From Deltaproteobacteria bacterium Ga0077539 (lineage in GTDB: Bacteria; Myxococcota_A; Polyangia; Polyangiales; Ga0077539), in NCBI GenBank assembly GCA_001465015.1, contig LNEO01000277.1, positions 62,001 to 126,000 of the forward strand: 64,000 bases of DNA. The letters run 5' to 3'. This document shows, one piece after another, positions 1 to 8,239 of this stretch. The notes below the pieces were generated by a model. It searched no databases. It was not told the origin of the DNA and saw only the letters and a program-made list of their open reading frames with translations. The translations under genes and the position numbers were made by a program. Each line of letters begins with the position of its first letter. The stretch's first letter is position 1.

Positions 1-243
1 GTCGCGGATGTCGCAGGTCGCGGCGAACACGTCGATCCCGCGCTCGCGAAGGGCAGCCGAGCACTCGTCGAGCGGCTCTTGTCTGCGGCCACAAATGGCG
101 ATCTTCGCGCCGAGTCCGCCGAGCTCTTCGGCGATGGCGCGACCGATTCCAGTGCCTCCGCCGGTGACGAGCGCGACGCGTCCGTCGAACAGTCCCGGGC
201 GAAAGGGGGTCTTCAACACTTGTTCCGATGGCTTGTCGCTCAT
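1..243 (-). CDS. SDR-family oxidoreductase, N-terminal part (cut by window edge)
   Basis: This is the first 81 residues of a short-chain dehydrogenase/reductase; the rest lies outside the window. The start is the ATG at 241-243. The Rossmann dinucleotide-binding motif TGGGTGIG is at residues 27-34, preceded by the beta-strand RVALV, and the second strand ends in CGRRQE. An acidic CDIRD at the cut is the usual adenine-contact region. The lead-in FRPGLFDGRVALVTGGG resembles 2,4-dienoyl-CoA reductase-type SDRs, so a fatty-acid beta-oxidation role is possible. The catalytic Tyr-x-x-x-Lys is beyond the edge, so the substrate cannot be judged. Confidence 0.85.
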   Translation of the reverse strand, partial: MSDKPSEQVLKTPFRPGLFDGRVALVTGGGTGIGRAIAEELGGLGAKIAICGRRQEPLDECSAALRERGIDVFAATCDIRD

Positions 244-289
244 GACTTGGGCCGCGACGGTACAACGATCCGGCGGCGCTCGCGCGCCG

Positions 290-895
290 TCACTCGTCGG
301 GGCACTGAACGCGCACCTGACGCGAGGTCACGCGGCTCGTGCGGCCCGTGTCGCCGAGGGCCACGGTGAGCTCGACGCGCATCCACTGTCCGCACAGCTC
401 GTGGCTCGCGCGCGGCGCTGCGCTGTTGGGGCGCTTGTGAAACGGGATCTGCCGCGTTGCTCCCGCGGCGATGCGCCCGTCGAAGGCCTCGCTCACCGGC
501 TCGAAGTCGATCGCGAAGCCGCTCGACAGGGCCACCCTCGCGTCGCGCACGCGCACGTCCGCGAGGTCCTGCGCGCCGAAGTGCTGGATCTCGAGGTCGA
601 ACTGCACGTCGAGGGCGTCGTTGGGAACGTCTGCTCCGCGCGGGAGCGGGCCGCCGATGCGCACGTTGGCGAGGTGGACGCTCATCCCGCTGCGGGGACG
701 CTCGCGGGGCCCCGCGTCTTCGCTCGCGCGCTCTCCGCCGGTGCTCGCGGCCGCTGTGTTGCCAGCGGAGCCAGCGCTGTTGCTCGCGGCGCTCGAGCCG
801 CTCGACGAGCCGCCAGAGCACGCCGCGGCGAAGAGCAGCGCGGCCAGGGGCGGAGCCGACTTATGAATCAATGTGCGCATATTCGAGATGCCCAT
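290..895 (-). CDS. putative lipoprotein of unknown function
   Basis: Exported lipoprotein of 201 residues. The hydrophobic segment PPLAALLFAAAC ends in a lipobox (AAAC), followed by a Ser/Gly-rich linker and a folded domain from about residue 70 to the end. That domain looks like a beta-sandwich of the FxLYD/DUF4352 kind, but no family is firmly recognised. I chose the ATG at 893-895 because GAAGGG sits about 5 nt upstream; a GTG at 905-907 and an ATG at 878-880 are alternatives. The start is 9 nt after the stop of the adenosine deaminase gene and its ribosome-binding site lies in the spacer and the end of that gene, so the two are probably co-transcribed. Confidence 0.7.
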   Translation of the reverse strand: MGISNMRTLIHKSAPPLAALLFAAACSGGSSSGSSAASNSAGSAGNTAAASTGGERASEDAGPRERPRSGMSVHLANVRIGGPLPRGADVPNDALDVQFDLEIQHFGAQDLADVRVRDARVALSSGFAIDFEPVSEAFDGRIAAGATRQIPFHKRPNSAAPRASHELCGQWMRVELTVALGDTGRTSRVTSRQVRVQCPDE

Positions 896-903
896 AGTGC
901 CCT

Positions 904-2049
904 TCACGCGGCGCCGATCGATCCGCGGGCGCCGTGGTCGTGCTGCGCGTCCGCCCCGTTGTCGCTATCCGAGAGGTCGAGCGGCCCTGGGCGCTCGGAG
1001 GTCTTGTTGTCTTCGTGCTCGAAGTCGGCGAGCTCTTTGGCGATGGCGCGGAGCATTCCGCGGCGCTCGTGGTAGGGCAGAAATGCGGCTTTGAACCCGT
1101 TGAGGACGATCTGCTTGAGGTCCTGCAGCGTGAGCCCCATTTTCGTGTGCGCGAGCCAGAGCTCTTTGGACACGGTCGTGTCCGTGATGAGCCTGTTGTC
1201 GGTGTTGACCGTCACGCGCAGCCCGAGGTCGTGATAGAGCTTGAGCGGGTGGGTCGAGAGGTCTTTGACCGCGCCGGTCTGGACGTTGGAGCTCGGGCAG
1301 CACTCGAGCGCGATGCGGTGATCGTTGACGTAGTGCAGCAGGTCGCCGTCTTCACGAAGTCGCACGCCGTGGCCGATGCGGTGCGCGCCGCACACGTGAA
1401 TGGCCTGCTCGATCGACTCGGGGCCGTACGCTTCGCCCGCGTGGATCGTGATGTTGATGTTGTTCTTGCGGATGAGGGCGAAGGCCTCTTTGTGCTTCTT
1501 GGCGGGGTGGTCGTACTCGGCGCCCGCGAGGTCGAAGCCCGTCACGCCGCGGTTCTTGTAGGCGACGGCGAGCTCGGCCATCTCCAGGGATGACTCGGGA
1601 GAGATGTTGCGGATGCCGCAGACGATGACGTTGGAGGTGATCCCGTGGTCGATCTGCGCGGCGCGCAGGCCGTCGAGGACCGCTTCGACGACGCGAGAGT
1701 GCGAGAGTCCCTTGCGCGTGTGCAGGAGCGGCGCGTAGCGGACCTCCATGTAGCGGACGTTCTCCGCGGCGGCGTCTTGCGCCAGCTCGTAGGCGGCTCG
1801 GTAGAGCGCGTCCTGCGTCTGCAGCACCTTCAGGGTGATGTCGAACGCCTCGAGGTATTTGACGAGCGATCCCGTGTTTTCGCCGCAGTGCATCGCGCGG
1901 GCGAGCCCTTCGGGGTCATCGGCGGGGAGCTCGACGTTGTCCCTGCGCGCGAGGTCGAGGATCGTCGAGATCCGCAACGATCCGTCCAGGTGAACGTGCA
2001 GGTCGGTCTTGGGCAGACGTTGGATGGCTTCGAACGATAGGCGTCCCAT
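904..2049 (-). CDS. add: adenosine deaminase
   Basis: Metal-dependent deaminase that converts adenosine (and deoxyadenosine) to inosine in purine salvage, in the cytoplasm. All zinc and catalytic motifs are visible: HVH at residues 18-20 (strand 1), HAGE at 203-206 (proton-donor Glu), GHG at 226-228 and NTD at 282-284. The length of 381 residues is slightly above the family norm because of an acidic, Asp/Glu/His-rich tail after about residue 345. The ATG at 2047-2049 is 34 bp from the divergent phosphofructokinase start, leaving little room for two separate promoters. Adenine deaminase or a related nucleoside deaminase cannot be fully excluded by eye. Confidence 0.93.
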   Translation of the reverse strand: MGRLSFEAIQRLPKTDLHVHLDGSLRISTILDLARRDNVELPADDPEGLARAMHCGENTGSLVKYLEAFDITLKVLQTQDALYRAAYELAQDAAAENVRYMEVRYAPLLHTRKGLSHSRVVEAVLDGLRAAQIDHGITSNVIVCGIRNISPESSLEMAELAVAYKNRGVTGFDLAGAEYDHPAKKHKEAFALIRKNNINITIHAGEAYGPESIEQAIHVCGAHRIGHGVRLREDGDLLHYVNDHRIALECCPSSNVQTGAVKDLSTHPLKLYHDLGLRVTVNTDNRLITDTTVSKELWLAHTKMGLTLQDLKQIVLNGFKAAFLPYHERRGMLRAIAKELADFEHEDNKTSERPGPLDLSDSDNGADAQHDHGARGSIGAA

Positions 2050-2083
2050 GGCGGGATGTTACTGTACCCACCGAGGAGTTGCG

Positions 2084-3199
2084 ATGAGCGAGAAGCTTCA
2101 GCCAGGAGATCGCGTGGCGTTGTTGACTTCTGGCGGTGACGCGCCCGGAATGAACGCAGCGCTGCGCGCGGCCGCCAAAGTGGGTGTCTCGATGGGGCTC
2201 GACGTGGTGGGCGTCGAGGACGGATATGTGGGGCTGATGGCGGGAAGGATCGTTCCGCTCGATTTGCGGGCGCTCGACGAGGCGTCTCGGCGCGGAGGGA
2301 CGTTGCTCGGGAGCGCGCGGTCCAAGGTGTTTCCCACGGCGGAGGGCCAGGCGAAGGCGCGCGACGTGATCGCGAGAGAGAAGCTCGCGGGGCTCATCGT
2401 GATCGGCGGAAACGGCTCGCTCACGGGCGCGCGCACGCTGCGCGACGCCGACGGAGCGCGAGGAAAGCTGCGGGTCGGAGGGCTTCCCGCGTCGATCGAC
2501 AACGACCTCGCGTGCACGACGATGGCGATCGGCGTGGACACGGCGATGAACACCATCGTCGAGGCGTGCGACCGCATCGCGGACACCGCGAGCGCGCACC
2601 GACGGACGTTCGTGGTCGAGGTGATGGGACGGGACTGCGGCTACCTCGCGATGACGGCGGGCGTGGCGGCGGGGGCGGACGCGGTGCTCGTTCCTGAAAT
2701 CGGCAAGAGCGAGGACTCGATCGTCGAGCACGCGGTCTCGATGATGGTCGACGCGTACACGAAGAACACTGGAAAGCGCCGTGTGCTGATTATCAAGGCC
2801 GAGGGCGTGAAGATCGACAGCGCCAACCTCCGCGAGCGCATCGAGCTCGAAGTGAAAGAGAAGCTCACCGACGTGGACACGCGCGTGACCGTGCTCGGGC
2901 ACGTCGTGCGCGGAGGGACTCCGTCGGCCTTCGATCGACTGCTGGGTGCCCGGCTCGCGCACGCGGCCATGCGCGCTGTGTGCGACGGCGACACGGACTT
3001 CATGGCCGGCTGGATCGGTCCTGGCGCGATGCCCAGCGAAGCGACGGGCACCAGGCTCTGCGCGTACGATCCGTACGTCGTGCTCACGGGCCTCGAGGCG
3101 GTCTTGCGCGAGACCGACAAGCTCATGAAGGGCGAGAGCGCCGTCGCTCAGTGGCGAAGGCGCATCTTCGCAGAGATCGAGCCCATCCTCGCGCGGTGA
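2084..3199 (+). CDS. pfkA: 6-phosphofructokinase family protein
   Basis: Phosphorylates fructose 6-phosphate to fructose 1,6-bisphosphate in glycolysis. The protein has 371 residues from the ATG at 2084, with GAGGAG about 5 nt upstream. N-terminal SGGDAPG is at 16-22, SIDND at 137-141 (catalytic Asp139), MGRDCGYLA at 181-189 and RGGTPSAFDR at 276-285. The position following the active-site glycine and the residue before SIDND are not the Asp/Lys pair of PPi-dependent enzymes, which favours ATP. One oddity is GGNGS at 108-112: the Asp that usually binds magnesium in ATP-PFKs is Asn here. Catalysis is therefore likely but not certain. The gene is divergent from adenosine deaminase. Confidence 0.9.
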   Translation: MSEKLQPGDRVALLTSGGDAPGMNAALRAAAKVGVSMGLDVVGVEDGYVGLMAGRIVPLDLRALDEASRRGGTLLGSARSKVFPTAEGQAKARDVIAREKLAGLIVIGGNGSLTGARTLRDADGARGKLRVGGLPASIDNDLACTTMAIGVDTAMNTIVEACDRIADTASAHRRTFVVEVMGRDCGYLAMTAGVAAGADAVLVPEIGKSEDSIVEHAVSMMVDAYTKNTGKRRVLIIKAEGVKIDSANLRERIELEVKEKLTDVDTRVTVLGHVVRGGTPSAFDRLLGARLAHAAMRAVCDGDTDFMAGWIGPGAMPSEATGTRLCAYDPYVVLTGLEAVLRETDKLMKGESAVAQWRRRIFAEIEPILAR

Positions 3200-3211
3200 A
3201 GCGCGGTCGGC

Positions 3212-5068
3212 TCAGCCCGGGTTGACGACGCAGCGCCAGCCCAGCGAGAGCGCGCGCAAGACGGGCGTCGCGACGGGCATGCGCGAAGGCGTGAAGGTCA
3301 CCGTGAGCCGCGCGTACTTCGCGGGCATCACGCCGGCGGCCATGAGCGCTGGCGTGATCGCGATGGGAGACGTCGCAGGGGGCGTCGTGCCGAGGTTCAC
3401 TGGCATCGCAGTCGCGAGGCCTGCTTCGGTGGCCGCGACGCGCAGCGAGAACGACAGCGAGGTGCCCATCGGCGTCGCCGCGTCGAACGTCAGGTCGGCG
3501 AACGACGGGTTGTCGCACTCGGCCGTGAAGTTCTCGGTGTACGTGCCGGTGCCGATCACGAGACGACGGACCGCGCCGGTGAAGTCCGTGTAGGTGTAAA
3601 CGCGGTTTGGCGTGGTGTGAGTGCTGAACCGGTTGGCCATCGTCTCGTAGAGCCAGAGCGGACCGGGGCTGCTCGTCGCGATCCACACGTCACCGGCGCG
3701 GTCGGCGCCGAGGGCGCTGGGGCTCGAGATCATCGGCGTAATGGGCCGCTGGGTGACAGCCGCCATCGGGATGGTTCCGCCCGCGACGAAGGCGGACGCG
3801 TTCCAGTTGGCGAGGTTGTTGCCGACCGTCGCCCACACGCGGTTCATCGGGTCGACCGTGATCCCGAGGCTGGACGAAGAGACCGGCAGCGTCGTGAACT
3901 GGCCCGAGCGCGTGTCGTACGCTTGGTTCGAGCGCGAGAACCAGAGGCGTCCGTCCGCGTCGACCGTGATCCCGTAGCCGCCGCCGGCGACGGTGGTTCC
4001 CATGCGTCCGGTGGCGGGGGTCATGGGCGTGAAGTTTCGCGAGAGCGCGCCGCCGTTCCACCAGAGGCGACCGTCGGGCGCGACGACCGCGCCGTACGCG
4101 CAGTGGGGGATCGTCACGTTCTGGATCACCGCGCCGGTGCGAGGATTGAGCTTGAATCCAGGGTTCGCTCCAGCGGTCGAGCAGCCGCCGACCCACACGT
4201 AGCCTTCAGGAAAGCTCTCGTCGCCGCGATCGATGGCGATCGAGCGGAGCACGGTGTTGGCGGCGCCCACGTTGACGTTGAGCACCACGCACTCGTCCTG
4301 ACCGTAGGGCTTGACGTCCATCGGTCCGGTGCTCGTGTCGATCGTCCCATTTCCGTTGCGATCGACGCAGTCGACGCTCTCGGCGGCGATCTTGGTGACC
4401 GTGCCTTGCATCGAGAATCCGCGGTTGGCGACCCACGCGTTGCCGAAGCCATCGACGACGGTGCGCGAGGTCATGTTGCACGAGGCCACGTGGCAGCACT
4501 GGTTTCGGCACTCACCGGCGGCGAGGCCCACGCGATAGCGGCCGATCTCGCGGCGCGTCGTGGCGTCCCACTTCGAGACCGTGCTCTCGCCGGTGTTGGG
4601 CACCCAGAGGTAGTCCGCGCGGCGCGCGTTGGCGCGGACGATGAGGCCGCCGGACGGCATGTCGAAGTCCGTACCGTTCTGGCCCATCATGTTCCACCCG
4701 CCGTTGGCGCCCATGCCGCCGCCGGACTGGCGTCGCGTACACGCCGGGTCGCACTCGCACCGCGCGACGTCGCTGATGTTGCGGCAGCGGCCCGTGCCCG
4801 CGCTCGTGTCGCACGTATCAATGGTGCACGCGTTGCCGTCGTTGCACATATCGTTGCTGTTGCAGGTCATCGGCACGCCGCCGCCGCCGTCGGCCGGAGG
4901 ATTGACGCTGCCGTCCCGACCCGGACCCGGACCCGGGCCGACGCCCGTGTCGCGACCGTTGCCGTTGCCACCGTCGCCGGTGTTGATGTCCATCCCCTCG
5001 GAGCACGAGAACAACGCGAGCGCAGCGACGATCGAAGCGCACACACGAAAAGAGCTCGAATGCAGCAT
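3212..5068 (-). CDS. beta-propeller (SMP-30/Vgb-like) lipoprotein
   Basis: Predicted surface or periplasmic lipoprotein of 618 residues. The ATG at 5066-5068 has GGAGGT upstream and is followed by a signal peptide ending in the lipobox LFSC. Then come a Gly/Asp/Pro-rich linker and a Cys-rich segment with CNDGNACTIDTCD, a motif common in myxobacterial secreted proteins. The remainder is a repeated propeller with blades such as NAWVANRG, GYVWVGG and GRLWFSRS, as in virginiamycin-B-lyase-like or NHL proteins. No catalytic His set of a true lyase is evident, so a binding or scaffold role is more likely. The gene converges with phosphofructokinase, with only 12 bp between them. Confidence 0.75.
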   Translation of the reverse strand: MLHSSSFRVCASIVAALALFSCSEGMDINTGDGGNGNGRDTGVGPGPGPGRDGSVNPPADGGGGVPMTCNSNDMCNDGNACTIDTCDTSAGTGRCRNISDVARCECDPACTRRQSGGGMGANGGWNMMGQNGTDFDMPSGGLIVRANARRADYLWVPNTGESTVSKWDATTRREIGRYRVGLAAGECRNQCCHVASCNMTSRTVVDGFGNAWVANRGFSMQGTVTKIAAESVDCVDRNGNGTIDTSTGPMDVKPYGQDECVVLNVNVGAANTVLRSIAIDRGDESFPEGYVWVGGCSTAGANPGFKLNPRTGAVIQNVTIPHCAYGAVVAPDGRLWWNGGALSRNFTPMTPATGRMGTTVAGGGYGITVDADGRLWFSRSNQAYDTRSGQFTTLPVSSSSLGITVDPMNRVWATVGNNLANWNASAFVAGGTIPMAAVTQRPITPMISSPSALGADRAGDVWIATSSPGPLWLYETMANRFSTHTTPNRVYTYTDFTGAVRRLVIGTGTYTENFTAECDNPSFADLTFDAATPMGTSLSFSLRVAATEAGLATAMPVNLGTTPPATSPIAITPALMAAGVMPAKYARLTVTFTPSRMPVATPVLRALSLGWRCVVNPG

Positions 5069-5202
5069 GAGATGGACCTCCAAAAGAGCGTCTATCGTAC
5101 ATGCCATTGGCGTTGTGCGCGAAGGGCAAGCGACGTTCGGGCCTCGGGTCGAAGGGCGCGGAGTGATCCGCACTCAGTCCCGGAAAATCCCGGATTCGAT
5201 CG

Positions 5203-6966
5203 CTACTTCACGTCGCGGCGCAGGCGCGAGGAGATGGCGTCGAGGGCCATGACCATCGCGACGATCGCCCCGACGACGACGGTCACCTTCGCGTACTCCG
5301 CGCCTCGCATGTAGGACATGAGCAGAAATCCGATGCCGCCTGCGCCGACGAGGCCGAGCACGGTCGAGACGCGGACGTTGAGCTCGAACCGAAACAACAC
5401 GATCGAGACGAAATGCGCGGCGAACTGCGGCCATACGCCCCAGCGGAGCACCTGGGTGGGGGTCATTCCGACGGCGCGCATGGCCTCTGGGGGACCGGGG
5501 TCGAGGGTCTCGAGGGTCTCGTAGAACTGTTTTGCCAGAGCACCCACCGAGTGAATCGCGAGCGCCAGGACGCCGGGCAACGGACCGAGGCCGACGGCGC
5601 TCACCAGGACGAGCGCGAGGATGAGCGTGTCGACCGAGCGATCGAGGTTGAGCGCGAATCGGACGATCGCGCGCACGGGCCGAGACGGCATGGTGTTCTC
5701 GGCGGCGAGAAACGCGAGGACGACGGCGAGCGGGACGGCCAGGAGCGTTCCGATCAGGGCGAGCTGGGCGGTGACGATGGCGCTCTCGAGCACCGAGGGG
5801 ACGACGGCGCGGTCCGGCGGGAGCATTCCGCGGACGAAGGCCAGCATGTTCGCGCGCCCGGCGAAGAGCTTCGCGAGCGAGAGCTGCGCGCCGACGGCGC
5901 TCCACAGGGCGGCGGCCGATAGGGCGGTCCACGCCAGGATTGTGCGGGCGCGCTCCCGCCGCTTGTTGCGCGACCACATGGGGAGCGCGAGCGTCGCGGC
6001 GAGCGCACACAAAATCGAGAACACCGCGACGTCCCACGGCCGCTCGAAGCCGCGGGCGCGTTGGACCGCGCGGTTCTGCGCGTACGCTCGGCGGACGAGC
6101 GCGTATTGATCGCTCGTGGCCTCGATGAACCCGTCGGTGCTGTTGAGCCTTCGCAGCGTCGCGCGGCCCTCTTCGCTCTGCCCCATCGAGACGAGGGCGC
6201 TCTTGACCGAGCGGACGAGGCTGGGGTGCGCGCGGAGAAAATTCGGGTGCACGCCGACCGCGTCCGAGGGGATGGGGGGCGAGTACAAGATCGGGCGCAG
6301 CCTCGGGGGCGGGCGGTTGCGGAGAAAGCGCGTCCACGCTCCGCCGCCGTCCGCCGGGGGCTCGGCCCACACCGCGGCGACGTCGACCTGACCGTTGTAG
6401 ACCGCGAGCACGGCCGAGTCGTGTCCGCCTGCGAACACCTGCTGTCGAAAGATCCGCTCGGGATCGAGGCCCCGGGAGGCGAGCAGATACCTCGGGATCA
6501 CGAAGCCAGACGTGCTGTTGGGCTCGATCCAGGCGATGGAACGCCCGCGTAGGTCTTCGACGGTCCGAATGGGCGAGTCGTCGCGGACGACGAGCGCAGA
6601 GAAATAACTGGGGCTCCCGCGGCGGACCTGCGTGAGCACGACGCGGCAGTCGAAGAACTGCTCGGCGAGGATCAGCGGCGCGGGCGTGAGCCAGCCGAAG
6701 TGAACCTGTCCCGAGCGCATCGCCTCGACGAGCGCCGTGGAGTCGAGCGTCACGAAGGCGCGCACAGGGAGCTGGATGCGCGCAGATAGGGCGCGGGCCA
6801 GCGCGTCGGCGCTCTGCTGGAGCGCCTGCGCGTTCTCCGCCGGATGAAAACCGAGCACGATTTCATCGGGGATGGCTTCGAGCGGCGCGGGCCGCTGCGC
6901 GAGGGCTGCGCGCGGCGAGAGGACGAGGGCGCACAGGGCGCCGACGAGAGCGAAGAGCTTTCGCAC
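5203..6966 (-). CDS. phosphonate-type ABC transporter: PhnD-PhnE fusion
   Basis: One polypeptide of 587 residues joins a periplasmic phosphonate/phosphate-type binding protein to a membrane permease. Residues 1-24 are a signal peptide and about 30-300 form the PhnD domain (EIVLGFHPAENAQALQQSA; QVHFGWLTPAPL; DLRGRSIAWIEPNSTSG). Transmembrane segments follow from about 315, and about 390-580 form a PhnE-like permease with an EAA-type loop (EAMRAVGMTPTQVLRWGVWP) that would contact an ATPase. Normally these are separate proteins. No PhnC ATPase is encoded in this window, so it must be supplied from elsewhere. The start is GTG at 6964-6966 without a clear ribosome-binding site. Substrate (phosphonate, phosphite or other oxyanion) is inferred only from the family. 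Confidence 0.85.
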   Translation of the reverse strand: MRKLFALVGALCALVLSPRAALAQRPAPLEAIPDEIVLGFHPAENAQALQQSADALARALSARIQLPVRAFVTLDSTALVEAMRSGQVHFGWLTPAPLILAEQFFDCRVVLTQVRRGSPSYFSALVVRDDSPIRTVEDLRGRSIAWIEPNSTSGFVIPRYLLASRGLDPERIFRQQVFAGGHDSAVLAVYNGQVDVAAVWAEPPADGGGAWTRFLRNRPPPRLRPILYSPPIPSDAVGVHPNFLRAHPSLVRSVKSALVSMGQSEEGRATLRRLNSTDGFIEATSDQYALVRRAYAQNRAVQRARGFERPWDVAVFSILCALAATLALPMWSRNKRRERARTILAWTALSAAALWSAVGAQLSLAKLFAGRANMLAFVRGMLPPDRAVVPSVLESAIVTAQLALIGTLLAVPLAVVLAFLAAENTMPSRPVRAIVRFALNLDRSVDTLILALVLVSAVGLGPLPGVLALAIHSVGALAKQFYETLETLDPGPPEAMRAVGMTPTQVLRWGVWPQFAAHFVSIVLFRFELNVRVSTVLGLVGAGGIGFLLMSYMRGAEYAKVTVVVGAIVAMVMALDAISSRLRRDVK

Positions 6967-7111
6967 GGCGCGATGGGTAGCACGGGATGGATTTCAACGT
7001 CGCTGCGTCGCTGGGCGAACGAGCTGTGATTTTTCAGTGATTTCGGCAACTGCGGTCGCGCTTCACAATTTGAGCGCGGCGCCGCGGCGAGTGTGGCACA
7101 GACGACTCCTG

Positions 7112-8236
7112 GTGGCGCGCTTCGTTCACACCGCGGATTGGCAGATGGGGATGCGCGCGGCGCACGCCGGGGCGGCGGCCGAGCAGGTGCGCGCGGCGAG
7201 GATCGACGCGGCCGAGCGCGTGGCCGCGGCAGCGCGCGCGCGGGCGGCGGACTTCGTGGTGTTGTGCGGCGACACCTTCGAGGACAACCAGGTCGAGCGG
7301 GCGCTCGTGGCGCGCGTGGTCGAGATCATGGCGAGCTGCCGGTGCCCTGTGTACGTGATTCCCGGCAACCACGACGCGCTGGTGCCGGGCAGCGTGTGGG
7401 GCGACGGGAGCTTTGCGCGCGCCCCGACGGTGCGCGTGTTGCGAGACGAGTCGCCGCTCGACGCTCCGGGCGGCGTGACGCTGTGGCCGTGCGTCGCGCG
7501 GGCGAGGCACGACGAGCGGGACCCGACGCTGTGGGTTCGCGCGCCGAGCGACGGAAGGGTGCACGTCCTGCTCGCGCACGGGACCGTGGAGAGCGTTCAC
7601 TACGAGGAGCCGTGGTACCCGATCGCGCGAGACTGCGCGGAGCGGGCGCGGGTCGACTACGTCGCGCTCGGGCATTTTCACCAGCATCTCGAATATGTGG
7701 GCGGCGATGGAGTCGCGCGCATGGCGTACTCGGGCACCCACGAGCCGACGCGGTTCGGCGAGCGAGACCCAGGCCAGGCGCTGCTCGTGTCCATCGAGAA
7801 GGCGGGAGACCGTCCGTCGATCGAGCCGATGGTGACGGGCGCGCTTCGGTGGCTCGTCGTCGAGGCGACCTTGCGCGAGGCGGGAGACGTCGCGCGCACG
7901 GCGGACGCCGTCCGCGCGATGGGCGAGGGAGCGCAGACGCTCATGCGCTTGAAGCTCGACGGCTATCTGCGGGTCGACGAGCAGGACGCGCTGGTTTCTC
8001 TGGCCGAGATGGTGCGCGAGCGATTCTTGTTCGGTCGCGTCGAGAGCGCGCTCAGGCCGGCGCCGACCGACAGCGCGTGGACGAGAGACCTGCCGCCGGG
8101 GCCCGTGCTCGACGCGGCGAAGCTGCTCGCGCAGTGGGCGGAGCCGTCGTTCGACGGGCGCCCCTCGCACGTGAGCGCGGAGGTGGCTGCGCGCGCGCTG
8201 CTCGAGCTGTACTCGATGGCGTCGACCGGAGAGTGA
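7112..8236 (+). CDS. SbcD/Mre11-like metallophosphoesterase (DNA repair nuclease)
   Basis: Calcineurin-like metallophosphoesterase of about 374 residues, the nuclease half of an SbcCD/YhaON-type complex acting on DNA ends. Motifs: HTADWQMG at 6-13, CGDTFEDN at 52-59, GNHD at 85-88, LLAHG and GHFHQH further on, then a C-terminal capping domain. The usual second ligand of motif I (Asp-x-His) is Gln here (Asp9-Trp-Gln11), a variant I believe occurs in some relatives. The GTG at 7112 is the best start by homology, although the frame is open upstream; there is no strong ribosome-binding site. The stop is 3 nt before the ATPase gene, so the two subunits are surely co-expressed. Confidence 0.88.
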   Translation: MARFVHTADWQMGMRAAHAGAAAEQVRAARIDAAERVAAAARARAADFVVLCGDTFEDNQVERALVARVVEIMASCRCPVYVIPGNHDALVPGSVWGDGSFARAPTVRVLRDESPLDAPGGVTLWPCVARARHDERDPTLWVRAPSDGRVHVLLAHGTVESVHYEEPWYPIARDCAERARVDYVALGHFHQHLEYVGGDGVARMAYSGTHEPTRFGERDPGQALLVSIEKAGDRPSIEPMVTGALRWLVVEATLREAGDVARTADAVRAMGEGAQTLMRLKLDGYLRVDEQDALVSLAEMVRERFLFGRVESALRPAPTDSAWTRDLPPGPVLDAAKLLAQWAEPSFDGRPSHVSAEVAARALLELYSMASTGE

Positions 8237-8239
8237 CCG

